Shown here: positions 1-8,111 of the stretch, one piece after another | Layout: each line of letters opens with the position of its first letter | Position numbering within the stretch: the first letter of the stretch is position 1 | Notes under the pieces: generated by a model | The model's input: the letters and a program-made list of their open reading frames with translations, nothing else | Told to the model about the DNA's origin: nothing | Databases searched by the model: none | Translations under genes and position numbers: made by a program | Virus record (IMG/VR): IMGVR_UViG_3300028706_000016 | Coordinates: 1 to 40,330 of that record | DNA length: 40,330 bases | Strand: one strand, 5' to 3' | Origin: a virus

Positions 1-101
1 GTCTGCGTCATATTAGCTGTTGCTTGATATGTGCTAACACTCCAAGTGTAAGGGTTACTAGCCCAAGTAGTATCTGCTGCTGCCCAAGTGCTTTGTGCCA
101 T
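1..101 (-). CDS. Small head-tail region protein, N-terminal part (cut by window edge)
   Basis: This is the first 33 and two-thirds codons of a leftward ORF that begins MAQSTWAAADTTW and runs off the left edge. The start codon overlaps the stop of the upstream adaptor gene by one base (TAATG), which points to translational coupling. Joining base 1 to base 40330 continues the same frame for 38 more residues to a stop at 40213, giving a 72-residue protein. It is rich in Trp, Thr and Asn at the N terminus. It sits between the head-tail adaptor and the tail-fibre genes, so a minor structural role is likely, but this is inferred from position only. Confidence 0.7.
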   Translation of the reverse strand, partial: MAQSTWAAADTTWASNPYTWSVSTYQATANMTQ

Positions 102-745
102 TAGCCTTCCACTCCAGAGTAAATATTTCTTACTCTCATAGCTGAGCCTGAGTGTCTATCTCTCTGGTCTGCTTTTTGTAATTTGTCTATAGCATTACCA
201 TAGCCATTTAGCCACACTGCTACTCTTTCATCATTCTTAATAAAAGGCTCTGCTTCCATAAGAGCACCATATAATAATATGTCTGGTGCATTCGTAGTTA
301 ACCAGTTGCTTGTGACTGTACCTGATGTACCATCACCCAATGCTGTAAATTTCTCATAGAAAGCCATTTCTAATGTGTAGGCTGAATCAGGTATAGGTGC
401 TAGTTGAATCTCGTCTCCAATAAGCGTATAGGCTCTTGGCTTACCTGTTGTACTGCTACCATATAACCTATCTAACATCTCTGGTGTAATATACTCAAGA
501 GGTGTGGTAGGATTTGTATTTAGTTGTATGTTACGCATTTGTATGTAACCACCCGGCAGATTAAAATATTGATTGCCTGCTGTAGTGGTCATTGTACTTC
601 TTACTTCCATAGGGCGTATGCGTAGTTCCCTATTAATTCTAGCTTCTGCTAGTGCAATAAAGTCTGGTATCCTTGCGGTCAAGTCTGACCTATCTAACCA
701 GTCTGCTATTGCATCTTTTAATTCTGTAAATGTACTTAATGCCAT
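101..745 (-). CDS. Head-to-tail adaptor / tail-tubular-like protein
   Basis: The 214-residue product starts MALSTFTELKDAIADWLDR and has the layout of the small adaptor proteins of marine podoviruses. An N-terminal helical part ('ARIPDFIALAEARINRELR') is followed by a beta-rich middle ('LPGGYIQMRNIQL') and a C-terminal helical part. These proteins sit under the portal and connect the head to the tail. Its place directly after capsid and one small gene fits. The start ATG overlaps the upstream stop by one base (TAATG) and its own stop overlaps the next start in the same way, so the three genes are probably translated as a coupled set. Family-level recognition is from memory of sequence pattern, not a search. 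Confidence 0.7.
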   Translation of the reverse strand: MALSTFTELKDAIADWLDRSDLTARIPDFIALAEARINRELRIRPMEVRSTMTTTAGNQYFNLPGGYIQMRNIQLNTNPTTPLEYITPEMLDRLYGSSTTGKPRAYTLIGDEIQLAPIPDSAYTLEMAFYEKFTALGDGTSGTVTSNWLTTNAPDILLYGALMEAEPFIKNDERVAVWLNGYGNAIDKLQKADQRDRHSGSAMRVRNIYSGVEG

Positions 746-1038
746 TATACTTTTCCTTTAGTAGTTCTCCACATAGCGTTAGCTGGGTCGTTCATCCAAA
801 CTTTCATTCTTTCTTGGTTTCCCCATATGCCTTCTCGCATCATTTGTTCTACCACAATAAGTGGTATGCTTGCTACTTTGTGAGACATTACTGAATCACC
901 TTTGTATTGTGTACTTCTGTTATGGAACTTATCTTTTGTGTTTAGCTCGGCTAGTTTCTTAACTACCTTGTCATTTTGCTGACTAGCTACTGTAAGGCTT
1001 CCATCTAAATTCGCTATTATTTTTGTATCAATTGCCAT
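745..1038 (-). CDS. Conserved small head-region protein
   Basis: This leftward gene follows the major capsid gene. I chose the ATG at 1038 (MAIDTKIIANLDG, 97 residues); an in-frame GTG at 1050 would add four residues but lies inside a hairpin. The C-terminal half, ending MWRTTKGKV, matches a pattern ('GIWGN...KVWMNDPANAMWRT') that I recognise from small proteins next to capsid genes in many podoviruses; no function is known to me. The Shine-Dalgarno region is the G-rich 3' arm of the hairpin at 1046..1069, so translation may depend on opening that stem. The stop overlaps the adaptor start by one base. Confidence 0.65.
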   Translation of the reverse strand: MAIDTKIIANLDGSLTVASQQNDKVVKKLAELNTKDKFHNRSTQYKGDSVMSHKVASIPLIVVEQMMREGIWGNQERMKVWMNDPANAMWRTTKGKV

Positions 1039-1045
1039 AATGTAA

Positions 1046-1069
1046 ACCACCCCAGTTGCCTAGGGTGGT
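1046..1069 (-). promoter_or_regulatory. Hairpin between capsid gene and next gene
   Basis: The arms ACCACCC and GGGTGGT (1046..1052 and 1063..1069) pair perfectly around a 10-nt loop. In the leftward transcript the stem lies just after the capsid stop codon and its 3' arm includes the only G-rich stretch before the ATG at 1038. There is no T-tract after it, so it is not a classical intrinsic terminator. It could attenuate expression after the capsid gene, be a processing site, or mask the ribosome-binding site. Confidence 0.45.
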
Positions 1070-1080
1070 AGTAGGTTGTA

Positions 1081-1983
1081 TTAACCTGTAGTGTATCTAA
1101 TCTTACCGTTAGCAGCTTCGTTGCCACAACGTAGACCGTACTCAACTAGAAGCATCTTCTTCTCTGAGTCACCTTCTTTAGCGATGTCCACAGTTTGGAA
1201 ATCACGCAAGTAGTCAACTGACCACATGTCGTGGTCTAGGAAGTATACAACATCTTGGTCACAGAATCTATCCATAACAATGTTGTAAGTACCAAAGTCT
1301 GATACATATACATCAACTGAGTTTTGGATAGTCATATTGTTATCTGCTACTGAGCGAATTGCATCAGCACGACCTGACATAGCTGTGATTAACTTCTTGT
1401 TAGTCGCACCTAGTAAGATTGTAGAGGCTTCTCCGCCTTGTGTCCATACTGCTTCAGCAACAGCTAGAACGTCAGCTTCAACTATTGCAGCGTGAGAACC
1501 AGAAGTACCAGCATCAGTTACGTTTGTTGAAATAAAGTTAGCAGCACCACGAGTCTCACGAGCAGTTGATGCATTACCTGCAGCAGCTGCGTTGTCAGCT
1601 AGTAGTGAGCCTTCCATATCACGCTTAAGCTCTTTAGAAGCCTTTGCTAATTGGTGAGCCATTTCTGACTTCTTACCAGCGTTGTTGACTGTCTCGTGAG
1701 TTCCAGTAACCTCAACAACTTTCTTAGAAATTTGTGTTTGGTTAGTTAGACGAGTAGTCGCAGTAGTTGCAGCCGTACCAGCAGCAGCTCCTTCAACGTG
1801 ATAGTTATTAATTACAGCAGCAGCGAGTGCGTCTGTTTGCCACTCAAATAGAGTGTTAGATACTGAACCCTTGCCAGCAATGCTGGATAGGAACGGAGTA
1901 TCCGTTGGTGAAATATCATAGATGACATCTGACAAATCCTCACGGATTGCAGTTGCATCGTATGTCTTAAATTGCGTAGGCAT
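1081..1983 (-). CDS. Major capsid protein, SU10/DUF5309-like
   Basis: The 300-residue protein opens with MPTQFKTYDATAIREDLSDV and continues 'IYDISPTDTPFLSSIAGKG', then 'NTLFEWQTDALAAA'. These are the signature stretches of the SU10-type (DUF5309) major head proteins found in many podoviruses, which adopt the HK97 fold and form the icosahedral shell. It lies after the acidic scaffold-like gene and before the adaptor gene, as expected for a capsid gene. A strong ribosome-binding site (GGAGATAGGATA) precedes the ATG. An Ala-rich region around residues 125-160 and a conserved C-terminal 'GLRCGNEAANGKIRY' are visible. A hairpin follows the gene, which may set its expression apart from that of downstream genes. 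Confidence 0.85.
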   Translation of the reverse strand: MPTQFKTYDATAIREDLSDVIYDISPTDTPFLSSIAGKGSVSNTLFEWQTDALAAAVINNYHVEGAAAGTAATTATTRLTNQTQISKKVVEVTGTHETVNNAGKKSEMAHQLAKASKELKRDMEGSLLADNAAAAGNASTARETRGAANFISTNVTDAGTSGSHAAIVEADVLAVAEAVWTQGGEASTILLGATNKKLITAMSGRADAIRSVADNNMTIQNSVDVYVSDFGTYNIVMDRFCDQDVVYFLDHDMWSVDYLRDFQTVDIAKEGDSEKKMLLVEYGLRCGNEAANGKIRYTTG

Positions 1984-1995
1984 TATCCTATCTCC

Positions 1996-3039
1996 TTAAA
2001 GCATATCATAAAAAACAGAAGCAGCATCTTGTTGTTTGCCTGACTTCTGTAACCTTGTACGCTTTTTCTTAATAGCTTCAGTGGCTGCATCTTCTTTTGA
2101 ATTTCCTCTTCCAGATTTTTGTACTTTCGGAACTGTCTTTACTGCTTTTTTCTTTGGAGCAACCTTAGTTGTTAACTTGTCATACTCCATAGCCTTCTTA
2201 ATTATTAGAACGCTACGGTGGTCAGCCAACTGGTTAATCTCTTCTGGCAAAAAGCCTACTGAAGTGGCGTACTCTTGTACATCCTTCTTGATAGTAGACT
2301 TTGCATCGTTCCACTCAGGTAAAGCATTGACTAGCTTAGAGTATTCTTGTTGAACAAAATGTGCTCTAGCTTTATTAGCTTCTTCAGCACGCTCTTGTTG
2401 TATAAGAACTTGCTGTTGTTGTACATTGTGTACTTTTTCCTGTGCGTCTCTGTACTCATCTTTCTTTAGCATGTACTGGTATGGGTCTTCACTTTTCAGC
2501 TCTTCCCAATTAGTACTTTCAAACTCTTGAAGTTTGCTATTTTGTTGCTCTTGCAACATCTGTAAGCCATTAGCGTACATTTGCCTCTCTTGCTCTAGCC
2601 TTTGACGCTCGGACTGAATTGCTTCTGTCTCCTTACGCTGCTCTGCTAATGCTTGAGACTTACGAGTATAGTCAGCCTGCCTTTGATAGCCGTTCTTAAG
2701 TTCATCAATACCAACTTCTAATTCTTCTCCATCCACTTTAATAGTGTACTTCAAATCTTCTTCCGCTACTACATCATACTCTTCTTCTTCGGATACCTCT
2801 TCCTCGGTTTCTTCTTCAGCTTGTCCTTCCTCTTCCGATTCTGGGGCTTCTTCTTCTACCTCTTCAGCTTCCTCTGTTTCCTCCACCACTTCCTCGTCAA
2901 CAGGGGTGTCGGTTACCTCGCTTGCGGTTTGCTCTTGTGAGTCCCACATACTAAGGATTTTATTACTTGCTTCAGCAGTTGTGCCTGCATCAGCTCTATT
3001 ACTATTTACAACTTCTTGGGTGTTCTCTTGAGAATCCAT
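1996..3039 (-). CDS. Scaffolding protein
   Basis: The 347-residue product is placed directly upstream of the capsid gene. Residues about 45-95 are extremely acidic, with long Glu/Val/Asp runs. Residues about 115-230 are Gln/Glu/Lys/Arg-rich and read as a long coiled coil ('ERQRLEQERQMYANGLQML'). The C-terminal part is basic ('KKKAVKTVPKVQKSGRGNS', 'KKKRTRLQKSGKQQ'). A disordered acidic N-terminus, a helical core and a basic C-terminal tail that can bind capsid protein is the usual architecture of phage scaffolds such as P22 gp8 or T7 gp9. No protease motif is apparent. Long ORFs on the opposite strand here are only shadows of the Glu codons. Confidence 0.75.
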   Translation of the reverse strand: MDSQENTQEVVNSNRADAGTTAEASNKILSMWDSQEQTASEVTDTPVDEEVVEETEEAEEVEEEAPESEEEGQAEEETEEEVSEEEEYDVVAEEDLKYTIKVDGEELEVGIDELKNGYQRQADYTRKSQALAEQRKETEAIQSERQRLEQERQMYANGLQMLQEQQNSKLQEFESTNWEELKSEDPYQYMLKKDEYRDAQEKVHNVQQQQVLIQQERAEEANKARAHFVQQEYSKLVNALPEWNDAKSTIKKDVQEYATSVGFLPEEINQLADHRSVLIIKKAMEYDKLTTKVAPKKKAVKTVPKVQKSGRGNSKEDAATEAIKKKRTRLQKSGKQQDAASVFYDML

Positions 3040-3055
3040 TGGTTACTCCTCTCAC

Positions 3056-3310
3056 TTAATTAATAAAGTCTTCTTGCTCCCTTTCAGCAAGTTTGCCTGT
3101 CTCAAGCACTGACTGTATGTGCTGATGCACTAAGTCTAATGCTTTGATTGTTATATACAATCTATCTCTTTCCACTTCCTCGGCAACTCTGGTGTCTAAA
3201 AGATGCTGTATTAACGCTTCTCTTACGGTGGCTAGAGCCTCTACATATAGAGGATGTTCTAAAATCTGTTTAGCTTGGTCTGCCCTTGCTATCTCTTCTC
3301 CCTTTCCCAT
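3056..3310 (-). CDS. Small conserved helical protein between portal and scaffold
   Basis: An 84-residue, mostly helical protein (MGKGEEIARADQAKQILEHP) lies between portal and scaffold. The pattern 'A.QILEHPLYVEALATVREAL' followed by an acidic helix resembles small proteins found at this site in other podovirus and siphovirus head operons; no biochemical role is known to me. Its ATG is placed a few bases after the portal stop (TGATTATG), with the ribosome-binding site AGGGAAC inside the end of the portal gene. A head-assembly or portal-associated role is inferred from location. Confidence 0.6.
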   Translation of the reverse strand: MGKGEEIARADQAKQILEHPLYVEALATVREALIQHLLDTRVAEEVERDRLYITIKALDLVHQHIQSVLETGKLAEREQEDFIN

Positions 3311-3312
3311 AA

Positions 3313-5355
3313 TCAGTTCCCTATTTTAACTGCTCTTTTCTGTTCTCTTTCTAGTACAAGTTCTTGCTGTTTAAGTGCAAGCTCTGCTTTCTTAATCTCA
3401 AGCTCTTGTGCTTTGATTTGCATTTCTACAGTAGCTTCTTGTTTCTTAAGTTCTAAATCTTGTTGTGCAATCTGTGCATCAATCTGCATCTCTTGTTGTT
3501 TAAGCTCAGATTCTTGTTGTATCTTTTGCATCTTAACTTGCAACTCTTGTTGTTTCAGCTGTGCTTCCATTTGTTTGGCTTGTTCTTCTGGAGAAGGCCC
3601 TTGTTGTTGTGGCACATCTGCATCACCGGGGTCTTGTATAAAGTCATCTACATTCTTCATACCCATGGCTTTTATTTGCTCAGCTACTAGGTTGTATACA
3701 TGTTTAGGTTTAAGTAACATACCTGCTGCTGGGTGTCCAGCAATCATTTGTATTGTTTGAGCAAGCCTACCTAAATGCATTAGGTTCATGTCTTTATTAC
3801 CAAACCCTAATCCCACCTGTGCTACACAATCCATCTTTTGTTTCCACTCACTTGGATATAATGTAACCCATTTGTTATTTAACCTGACTAATTTCTCAGG
3901 CTTTTCATACTTTTGTACTAACATATAGACAGAGTTTGCTAGGTCTTTCATTCCTGTTTCAGCAAATATTCTGGCTATTAATTCTATTTTTTGCTGTGCT
4001 GCGGTCATTACTTGACCTACGCCTGTAGCAGTTTGGTGAGATTTTAACCCACCTTCAGATAGACCCATTGAATTCTTACTAACGCCAGTTCGCTCTTCTC
4101 TAATACTGTCTAGGTATCCTAGCATATTAAAAGAGTTCTGGTCTAGTTGTGGTGTTCCCAGAGGGTTAACAGCACCCGGTGTGCGTACTCTTACAATACC
4201 ACCCGGTCTAGAAGTCATTAGGTCATCTAAATTTGCTTGACCTTCCACTACCTCGTATCGCCCATTATTTGTTAGGTACATGTTGTCTAACAAGTTACGC
4301 ATTAGTGTAGTCTTAATGAGTTGAAGGTCGGAGATTAAGTCATAAATACTCAGACCGTAAAACTTATGAGGCATTGGTATAGGTGTAAGGGAGGAGAAGG
4401 GAACACTATCCACGGCCTCATTATCTAACAGTTCATCTCCAACCTTCGTTACTTTTCTTAATTCGGCAATGCCATCGTCATCGTAGTCTACTCTTAAGTA
4501 GCACTCTGTGACCCAGACTCCATCATCAATATCACCTTCTGGTGAGTTGTCTTGCTCATGTGAGAATCTAGAAAGTCTTTCAGCTTTATAGTTAGCCTCA
4601 TCATTATTAAATACATTCTTTATTTTAGACTTGGGATAGCCTTGTTGTATTAACTCTGATTTAGTTCTTTTTACTCTGTGAGCGACAAATCTTGCAGTAT
4701 CAATTGTCTTGGCGTACTTGTCAATTAAAAATTCTTCTGGTGGTACAGGTTCTATTCTTACCTGCCCATCTTCATATGTTCTATTTACTACAACATCATG
4801 TGTTATTTGTTCTGGCTGTAAAGACATTTCATCTTCTTCGCCACCATTTTCTGTGTGTTGTTTTATTTCTACACTATCATCCATTAACAAAGCCATGAAC
4901 TCTTCTTCTGTTAAGTTCTTGTACTCTTCTCTTAATGTTTCGCTGGTGTCATCCCAGTAGTGTTTAACTATACCGTTCTTTTGTAGCAGTGCATCCTTGA
5001 ACCACTGGTATATTGTACTAAACCCCGGGTTCTGTCTCATAATAACATAGTTCACATAGTCTGTGGACTGTTTTGCCATCTCAACATCTTCCGGACCTTG
5101 CGGTTCAAACTGTACTACCTTATCACCCGAAGTAAATATCTTCATGAGGCTAGGCATAATCCATTCGATTACATCTGCTACATCTCTTGTGACAATTTGA
5201 GAACGACCTTCTTGCTCATTACCATACTTCTTACCATAGTAACGGTCTAATGCGTCTGAGCGTTGCTCTGTAAGTTTACCATCTTTATACCCTAGTGCAG
5301 AACTAATCTCTTGCTCTAAGTGAGCAGATAGCTCCCTCTTTGTCATTTTTGCCAT
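3313..5355 (-). CDS. Portal protein, P22-like
   Basis: The 680-residue product is the dodecameric ring at the packaging vertex. The N-terminal third has the pattern 'SQIVTRDVADVIEWIMPSLM' and 'KIFTSGDKVVQFEPQG', which I recognise from the large podovirus portal family. The middle has 'GVSKNSMGLSEGGLKSHQTA' followed by 'AAQQKIELIARIFAETG', the helical segment usual in these portals. The last 90 or so residues are a Gln/Lys/Glu heptad-like coiled coil that would form the barrel or tail facing the capsid interior. The gene follows terL and a 45-residue ORF and precedes head genes, the normal order. Length fits the family. Confidence 0.88.
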   Translation of the reverse strand: MAKMTKRELSAHLEQEISSALGYKDGKLTEQRSDALDRYYGKKYGNEQEGRSQIVTRDVADVIEWIMPSLMKIFTSGDKVVQFEPQGPEDVEMAKQSTDYVNYVIMRQNPGFSTIYQWFKDALLQKNGIVKHYWDDTSETLREEYKNLTEEEFMALLMDDSVEIKQHTENGGEEDEMSLQPEQITHDVVVNRTYEDGQVRIEPVPPEEFLIDKYAKTIDTARFVAHRVKRTKSELIQQGYPKSKIKNVFNNDEANYKAERLSRFSHEQDNSPEGDIDDGVWVTECYLRVDYDDDGIAELRKVTKVGDELLDNEAVDSVPFSSLTPIPMPHKFYGLSIYDLISDLQLIKTTLMRNLLDNMYLTNNGRYEVVEGQANLDDLMTSRPGGIVRVRTPGAVNPLGTPQLDQNSFNMLGYLDSIREERTGVSKNSMGLSEGGLKSHQTATGVGQVMTAAQQKIELIARIFAETGMKDLANSVYMLVQKYEKPEKLVRLNNKWVTLYPSEWKQKMDCVAQVGLGFGNKDMNLMHLGRLAQTIQMIAGHPAAGMLLKPKHVYNLVAEQIKAMGMKNVDDFIQDPGDADVPQQQGPSPEEQAKQMEAQLKQQELQVKMQKIQQESELKQQEMQIDAQIAQQDLELKKQEATVEMQIKAQELEIKKAELALKQQELVLEREQKRAVKIGN

Positions 5356-5358
5356 ATG

Positions 5359-5496
5359 TTATTTACCTTTATTAATAGGGTATTTTGTTTCTTTAGGTGG
5401 TGGCGTGGACATGCTGACTGCTTTCATAATATGTTTGAGGTCTTTAATGTCCTGTGCCATTTCTAATATTTTATTTTCTAACCATTTCGGATTCAT
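5359..5496 (-). CDS. 45-residue ORF between terminase and portal
   Basis: This ORF (MNPKWLENKILEMAQDIKDL, ending PINKGK) fills the gap between terL and portal. The ribosome-binding site AGGAGAAGAT precedes the ATG and overlaps the end of terL. The stop lies three bases before the portal ATG (TAACATATG), so coupled translation is likely. The predicted product is one amphipathic helix plus a short Pro-rich tail. I do not recognise the family; a packaging-motor accessory role would be a guess from position. Confidence 0.6.
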   Translation of the reverse strand: MNPKWLENKILEMAQDIKDLKHIMKAVSMSTPPPKETKYPINKGK

Positions 5497-5504
5497 ATCT
5501 TCTC

Positions 5505-6794
5505 CTATACTATCCAACTTAAATCAGTCTTAGGGAGTTCCTTTCCCCAGACACTATCGTTACCTGTGAATACAACATCTGTTACACACAAGTACCTAAA
5601 TGCATCGCTAGCGTGTGAGGTCCAATCGTGCACTGGTCTTTGTGACCATATCTTTTTCTTGTCATCATAGCTACTTCTATATTGCAGTAATGCTTCTAGT
5701 CCTTTCTTTGTGCTTTCTGCATCAAACCAACACTTGTTTAAATAAGTTCTAGTGGTGTCAATACCATCCATTACCTTTAACTTAGGTGCTACTTGAAAGT
5801 CTATTCCTAGGTCAAATGCTAGGTCTCGTCTTGACTTACCAGTAGAAAATTCTCTAACTACTATATCGTGTGGTGCTATGTGTGCACCATAATGATAACC
5901 CTTTCTATTAAGTACCTCTATATAGTGAGGCAGTCCTTCATTAGAGTTTTCATAGTAATCTATTACATGTACCGCTTTGCCTATAAATTGACAGAACCAA
6001 ATTGAGGTTGCGTCACTTACTCCTAAGTCCCAGCTTGTTACTACTTGTTTAGCCGGGTCATAAGGGACTTTCCCCACTCGGTCTTCTTCATAAGCAGTTT
6101 CAATCTCTTTAGCATAATACGCACCTCTAAGTGCAGCAGACCAAGAACACTCGTATTCTTGTTCAAATTCAGTCTCTGCCATATCTTGTTTCGCAAGTTC
6201 CAGTTCTTCATCATCTAATATTCCTGTTTCACTCGCCTTGTATAAGAATCTGGCCCATCCCTTCTTCTCTGGGGCAGAGTGGTATAAATCATAAAATTCG
6301 TTTTTCCCTTTAGGTGTACCAATAAATATAGCATACCCTTTCCTGTCTGACAGTGCTGGCCTTATAACCTCAGAGAACATCTTAGGGTTCATCTGGGCGT
6401 ACTCATCAAGCACCACACCATCTAAATAAATTCCCCTGAGAGTGTCGTAATTGTCTGCCCCGTAGAGCTGTATCCTCGCTCCCATAAAGTCGGCTCTTAG
6501 TTCTGCCTCGTTAAACTTTACTTCTGGAAATACTTTACATAGTCTTTTTAATTCATCCCAAGCAACTGTCTTAGCTTGCTTAAATAGTGGTGCTATGTAT
6601 GCATACCTTGGCGCTGGTTTACTTTTACCTATATCTTCTACAGCACTTTTGATTAGCTGGTTTATAGCAAACACAGTCTTACCAAATCGCCTATGACATA
6701 CAACTACATTAAATCTATCTAGCGTTGTGTGTAAATGTCTTTGTAATTCCCTAGGTGTATAGGGTATTACTATAGGTTTTCTCTCCTCTTGCAT
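5505..6794 (-). CDS. terL: Terminase large subunit
   Basis: The 429-residue packaging ATPase and nuclease. The ATPase half has an Arg-rich Walker A loop 'CHRRFGKT' (residues 33-40), Walker B 'VVLDEY' with D130-E131, and the coupling motif 'FIGTP' near 157-161. The nuclease half has candidate metal-binding acidic residues at D256 ('SWDLG'), D310 ('PHD') and D397 ('HASDAF'), the RNase H-like arrangement expected of TerL. It moves DNA into the prohead through the portal and cuts it. It is encoded just after terS with a 5-bp gap. The length is in the usual range. The packaging mode (headful or site-specific) cannot be read from sequence alone, but the circular closure of the window favours headful. 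Confidence 0.92.
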   Translation of the reverse strand: MQEERKPIVIPYTPRELQRHLHTTLDRFNVVVCHRRFGKTVFAINQLIKSAVEDIGKSKPAPRYAYIAPLFKQAKTVAWDELKRLCKVFPEVKFNEAELRADFMGARIQLYGADNYDTLRGIYLDGVVLDEYAQMNPKMFSEVIRPALSDRKGYAIFIGTPKGKNEFYDLYHSAPEKKGWARFLYKASETGILDDEELELAKQDMAETEFEQEYECSWSAALRGAYYAKEIETAYEEDRVGKVPYDPAKQVVTSWDLGVSDATSIWFCQFIGKAVHVIDYYENSNEGLPHYIEVLNRKGYHYGAHIAPHDIVVREFSTGKSRRDLAFDLGIDFQVAPKLKVMDGIDTTRTYLNKCWFDAESTKKGLEALLQYRSSYDDKKKIWSQRPVHDWTSHASDAFRYLCVTDVVFTGNDSVWGKELPKTDLSWIV

Positions 6795-6799
6795 AAAGT

Positions 6800-7387
6800 C
6801 TAGTGTACCTTACTGTTTTTATCCCTTAATATTTGATTAGCGTCTGCAATGTCAGTCTCATCACTAGCCCATTGTATGTCAAACTGTCTATCTTCTACAA
6901 CAACATGGTGTTTTGGAGACCATCCGGCTTGTGTCTTTAGCCAGAATGTAGTCATACTAGGAGATTCCCCACTAACTGCCATTTCATAGGCAACACCAGC
7001 AACTCTTGCTGTACGCTTCTCTTTACCTACTAATAAATTGTGTGCAAAATATTTTGTTAGGGTGGCATTACTTACACCCATAATCTTAGCTATAGTATGC
7101 TGGTCTAATCCTATGGTAACCATCTCTTCTACCTTAGAATAGTCATCATTAGTAGGCTTATATGTCTGTCCTCTTTTAATTCTAGATTTTTTACCACCTG
7201 CTTTCTTAGATTCTGCACTAAGTCCACCAGTAGGTCTGCCTTTTTTACGCTCAATCTTTAATACAGCATCAGCAGGAACTATACCTTTAGCAGATGCTAC
7301 AGCATATCTTAGTTCTTCTTCTAGTTCTTTCTCGATTTCTCTGATTTCATCTTCAGAGTCTACAGAAATGTTACCTTTGTTTGCCAT
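6800..7387 (-). CDS. terS: Terminase small subunit
   Basis: The 195-residue product has a charged N-terminus, a basic stretch around residues 47-73 and a helix-turn-helix near residues 94-114 ('LDQHTIAKIMGVSNATLTKY'), followed by helical segments. This is the DNA-recognition subunit that starts packaging with TerL; its position at the head of the late operon supports this. The ATG at 7387 is the only reasonable start, since the next Met is at residue 89. There is no Shine-Dalgarno sequence before it and a perfect extended -10 element ends only 9 bases upstream, so the transcript may be leaderless. Confidence 0.82.
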   Translation of the reverse strand: MANKGNISVDSEDEIREIEKELEEELRYAVASAKGIVPADAVLKIERKKGRPTGGLSAESKKAGGKKSRIKRGQTYKPTNDDYSKVEEMVTIGLDQHTIAKIMGVSNATLTKYFAHNLLVGKEKRTARVAGVAYEMAVSGESPSMTTFWLKTQAGWSPKHHVVVEDRQFDIQWASDETDIADANQILRDKNSKVH

Positions 7388-7396
7388 AAGTTTAGT

Positions 7397-7405
7397 ATTA
7401 TACCA
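7397..7405 (-). promoter_or_regulatory. Extended -10 promoter candidate for the late operon
   Basis: On the minus strand this reads TGGTATAAT, a perfect -10 hexamer with the TGn extension. No good -35 is present 16-18 bases upstream. The start point would fall about 2-5 bases before the terS ATG. Confidence 0.5.
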
Positions 7406-7432
7406 GAATTCAAATATTGTTTAGGTTGTTTC

Positions 7433-7497
7433 CTAGAATATTCTAGTGATTGTTTAATTTATAAAATATATATAGTATATCTTCACTAGAATTCTAG
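7433..7497. repeat. Pair of CTAG palindromes flanking an A+T word
   Basis: CTAGAATATTCTAG (7433..7446) and CTAGAATTCTAG (7486..7497) are both perfect palindromes that share the arms CTAGAA/TTCTAG. Between them lies TATATATAGTATA (7467..7479), which recurs exactly at 12465..12477 in the second control region. In both places the word is followed by TTCTAGGT. Confidence 0.6.
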
Positions 7498-7697
7498 GTA
7501 GTCTTAAGCATTTAACCTAAAGATAAACAATATTATACCATATGAAGTACTGTACCCTAAGATTATTTTCTTATGCCGAAATGCCTGTGCCGAAATCCAG
7601 GCCTCTGGGTTGAAAAATAATAATTTTATACACGGGTTAGTTTCCCGGGATGGACTTTGTACAGTTTGGGTGGGGTAGGCTCGGTCTTTCAGGGATA

Positions 7698-7900
7698 AAC
7701 ATATATATGAATTCATACACAGCTTTGACTTGGTCATCTATATGAATACATACACAGCAATTCATGTAACGGATTCAAACATATATATGAATTAATACCT
7801 ATCATTAGATGCATAGCAATTCATACAAATAAATTCATTGATACGATGTCATATACATGGATTGATATATACCTATTCATAATAACGAATTGATACATGG
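7698..7900. repeat. Iteron-like A+T-rich repeat array
   Basis: The 17-mer AAACATATATATGAATT occurs exactly at 7698..7714 and 7778..7794, 80 bp apart. Related units of the form (T)GAATTNATAC lie at about 7709, 7742, 7789, 7831 and 7886, with GCAATTCAT twice (7757, 7816) and ATACACAGC twice. The repeats are imperfect and partly in both orientations. Such arrays bind initiators or regulators in other replicons; no function is shown here. Confidence 0.5.
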
Positions 7901-7913
7901 TTTTAAAGCGTGG

Positions 7914-7927
7914 CACTTCTTGAAGTG
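7914..7927. promoter_or_regulatory. CACTTC-TT-GAAGTG palindrome, copy 1
   Basis: A perfect 6-bp inverted repeat with a TT centre; the flanking bases (G before, T after) do not extend it. It lies 33 bp upstream of the -35 box at 7961 and is the only copy not close to a start codon. Confidence 0.6.
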
Positions 7928-7960
7928 TGAACCCTTGCAAAAATAAAGTTGCTATTTCGC

Positions 7961-7988
7961 TTGACTTTGAAATAAATATCATTAATAT
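7961..7988 (+). promoter_or_regulatory. Rightward sigma70-like promoter candidate
   Basis: TTGACT (7961..7966) and TAATAT (7983..7988) are separated by 16 bp in an A+T-rich setting. The -35 is 5 of 6, the -10 is 4 of 6. It would drive the isolated gene at 8146 through a leader of about 150 nt. Confidence 0.45.
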
Positions 7989-8058
7989 AGAGGGTGTTAA
8001 GGCAATTCAGCTTTAATCAGTGCCGAAAGGCCGAACAATTGAAACGGTATATCTTAGA

Positions 8059-8083
8059 GGTTCACGCCTTTAAGGTTAGAACC
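8059..8083 (+). other. Nested hairpin in the early leader
   Basis: GGTTC (8059..8063) pairs with GAACC (8079..8083), and inside it CCTT and AAGG pair around one base. A GCC-GAAA-GGC tetraloop hairpin lies upstream near 8022..8031. Together they suggest a folded 5' leader ahead of the gene at 8146. Confidence 0.35.
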
Positions 8084-8111
8084 AAAGAGACATCCTTTCA
8101 ATATTATTAAC

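Noticed and set aside
2744-3031. Ser-rich plus-strand ORF opposite the scaffold gene
   Set aside because: It is the complement of Glu codons in the acidic scaffold region; no independent ribosome-binding site.
7504-7737. 77-residue minus-strand ORF in the divergent gap
   Set aside because: No ribosome-binding site, Ser/Cys/Ile-rich composition like a chance frame, and it runs through the repeat array and hairpins.
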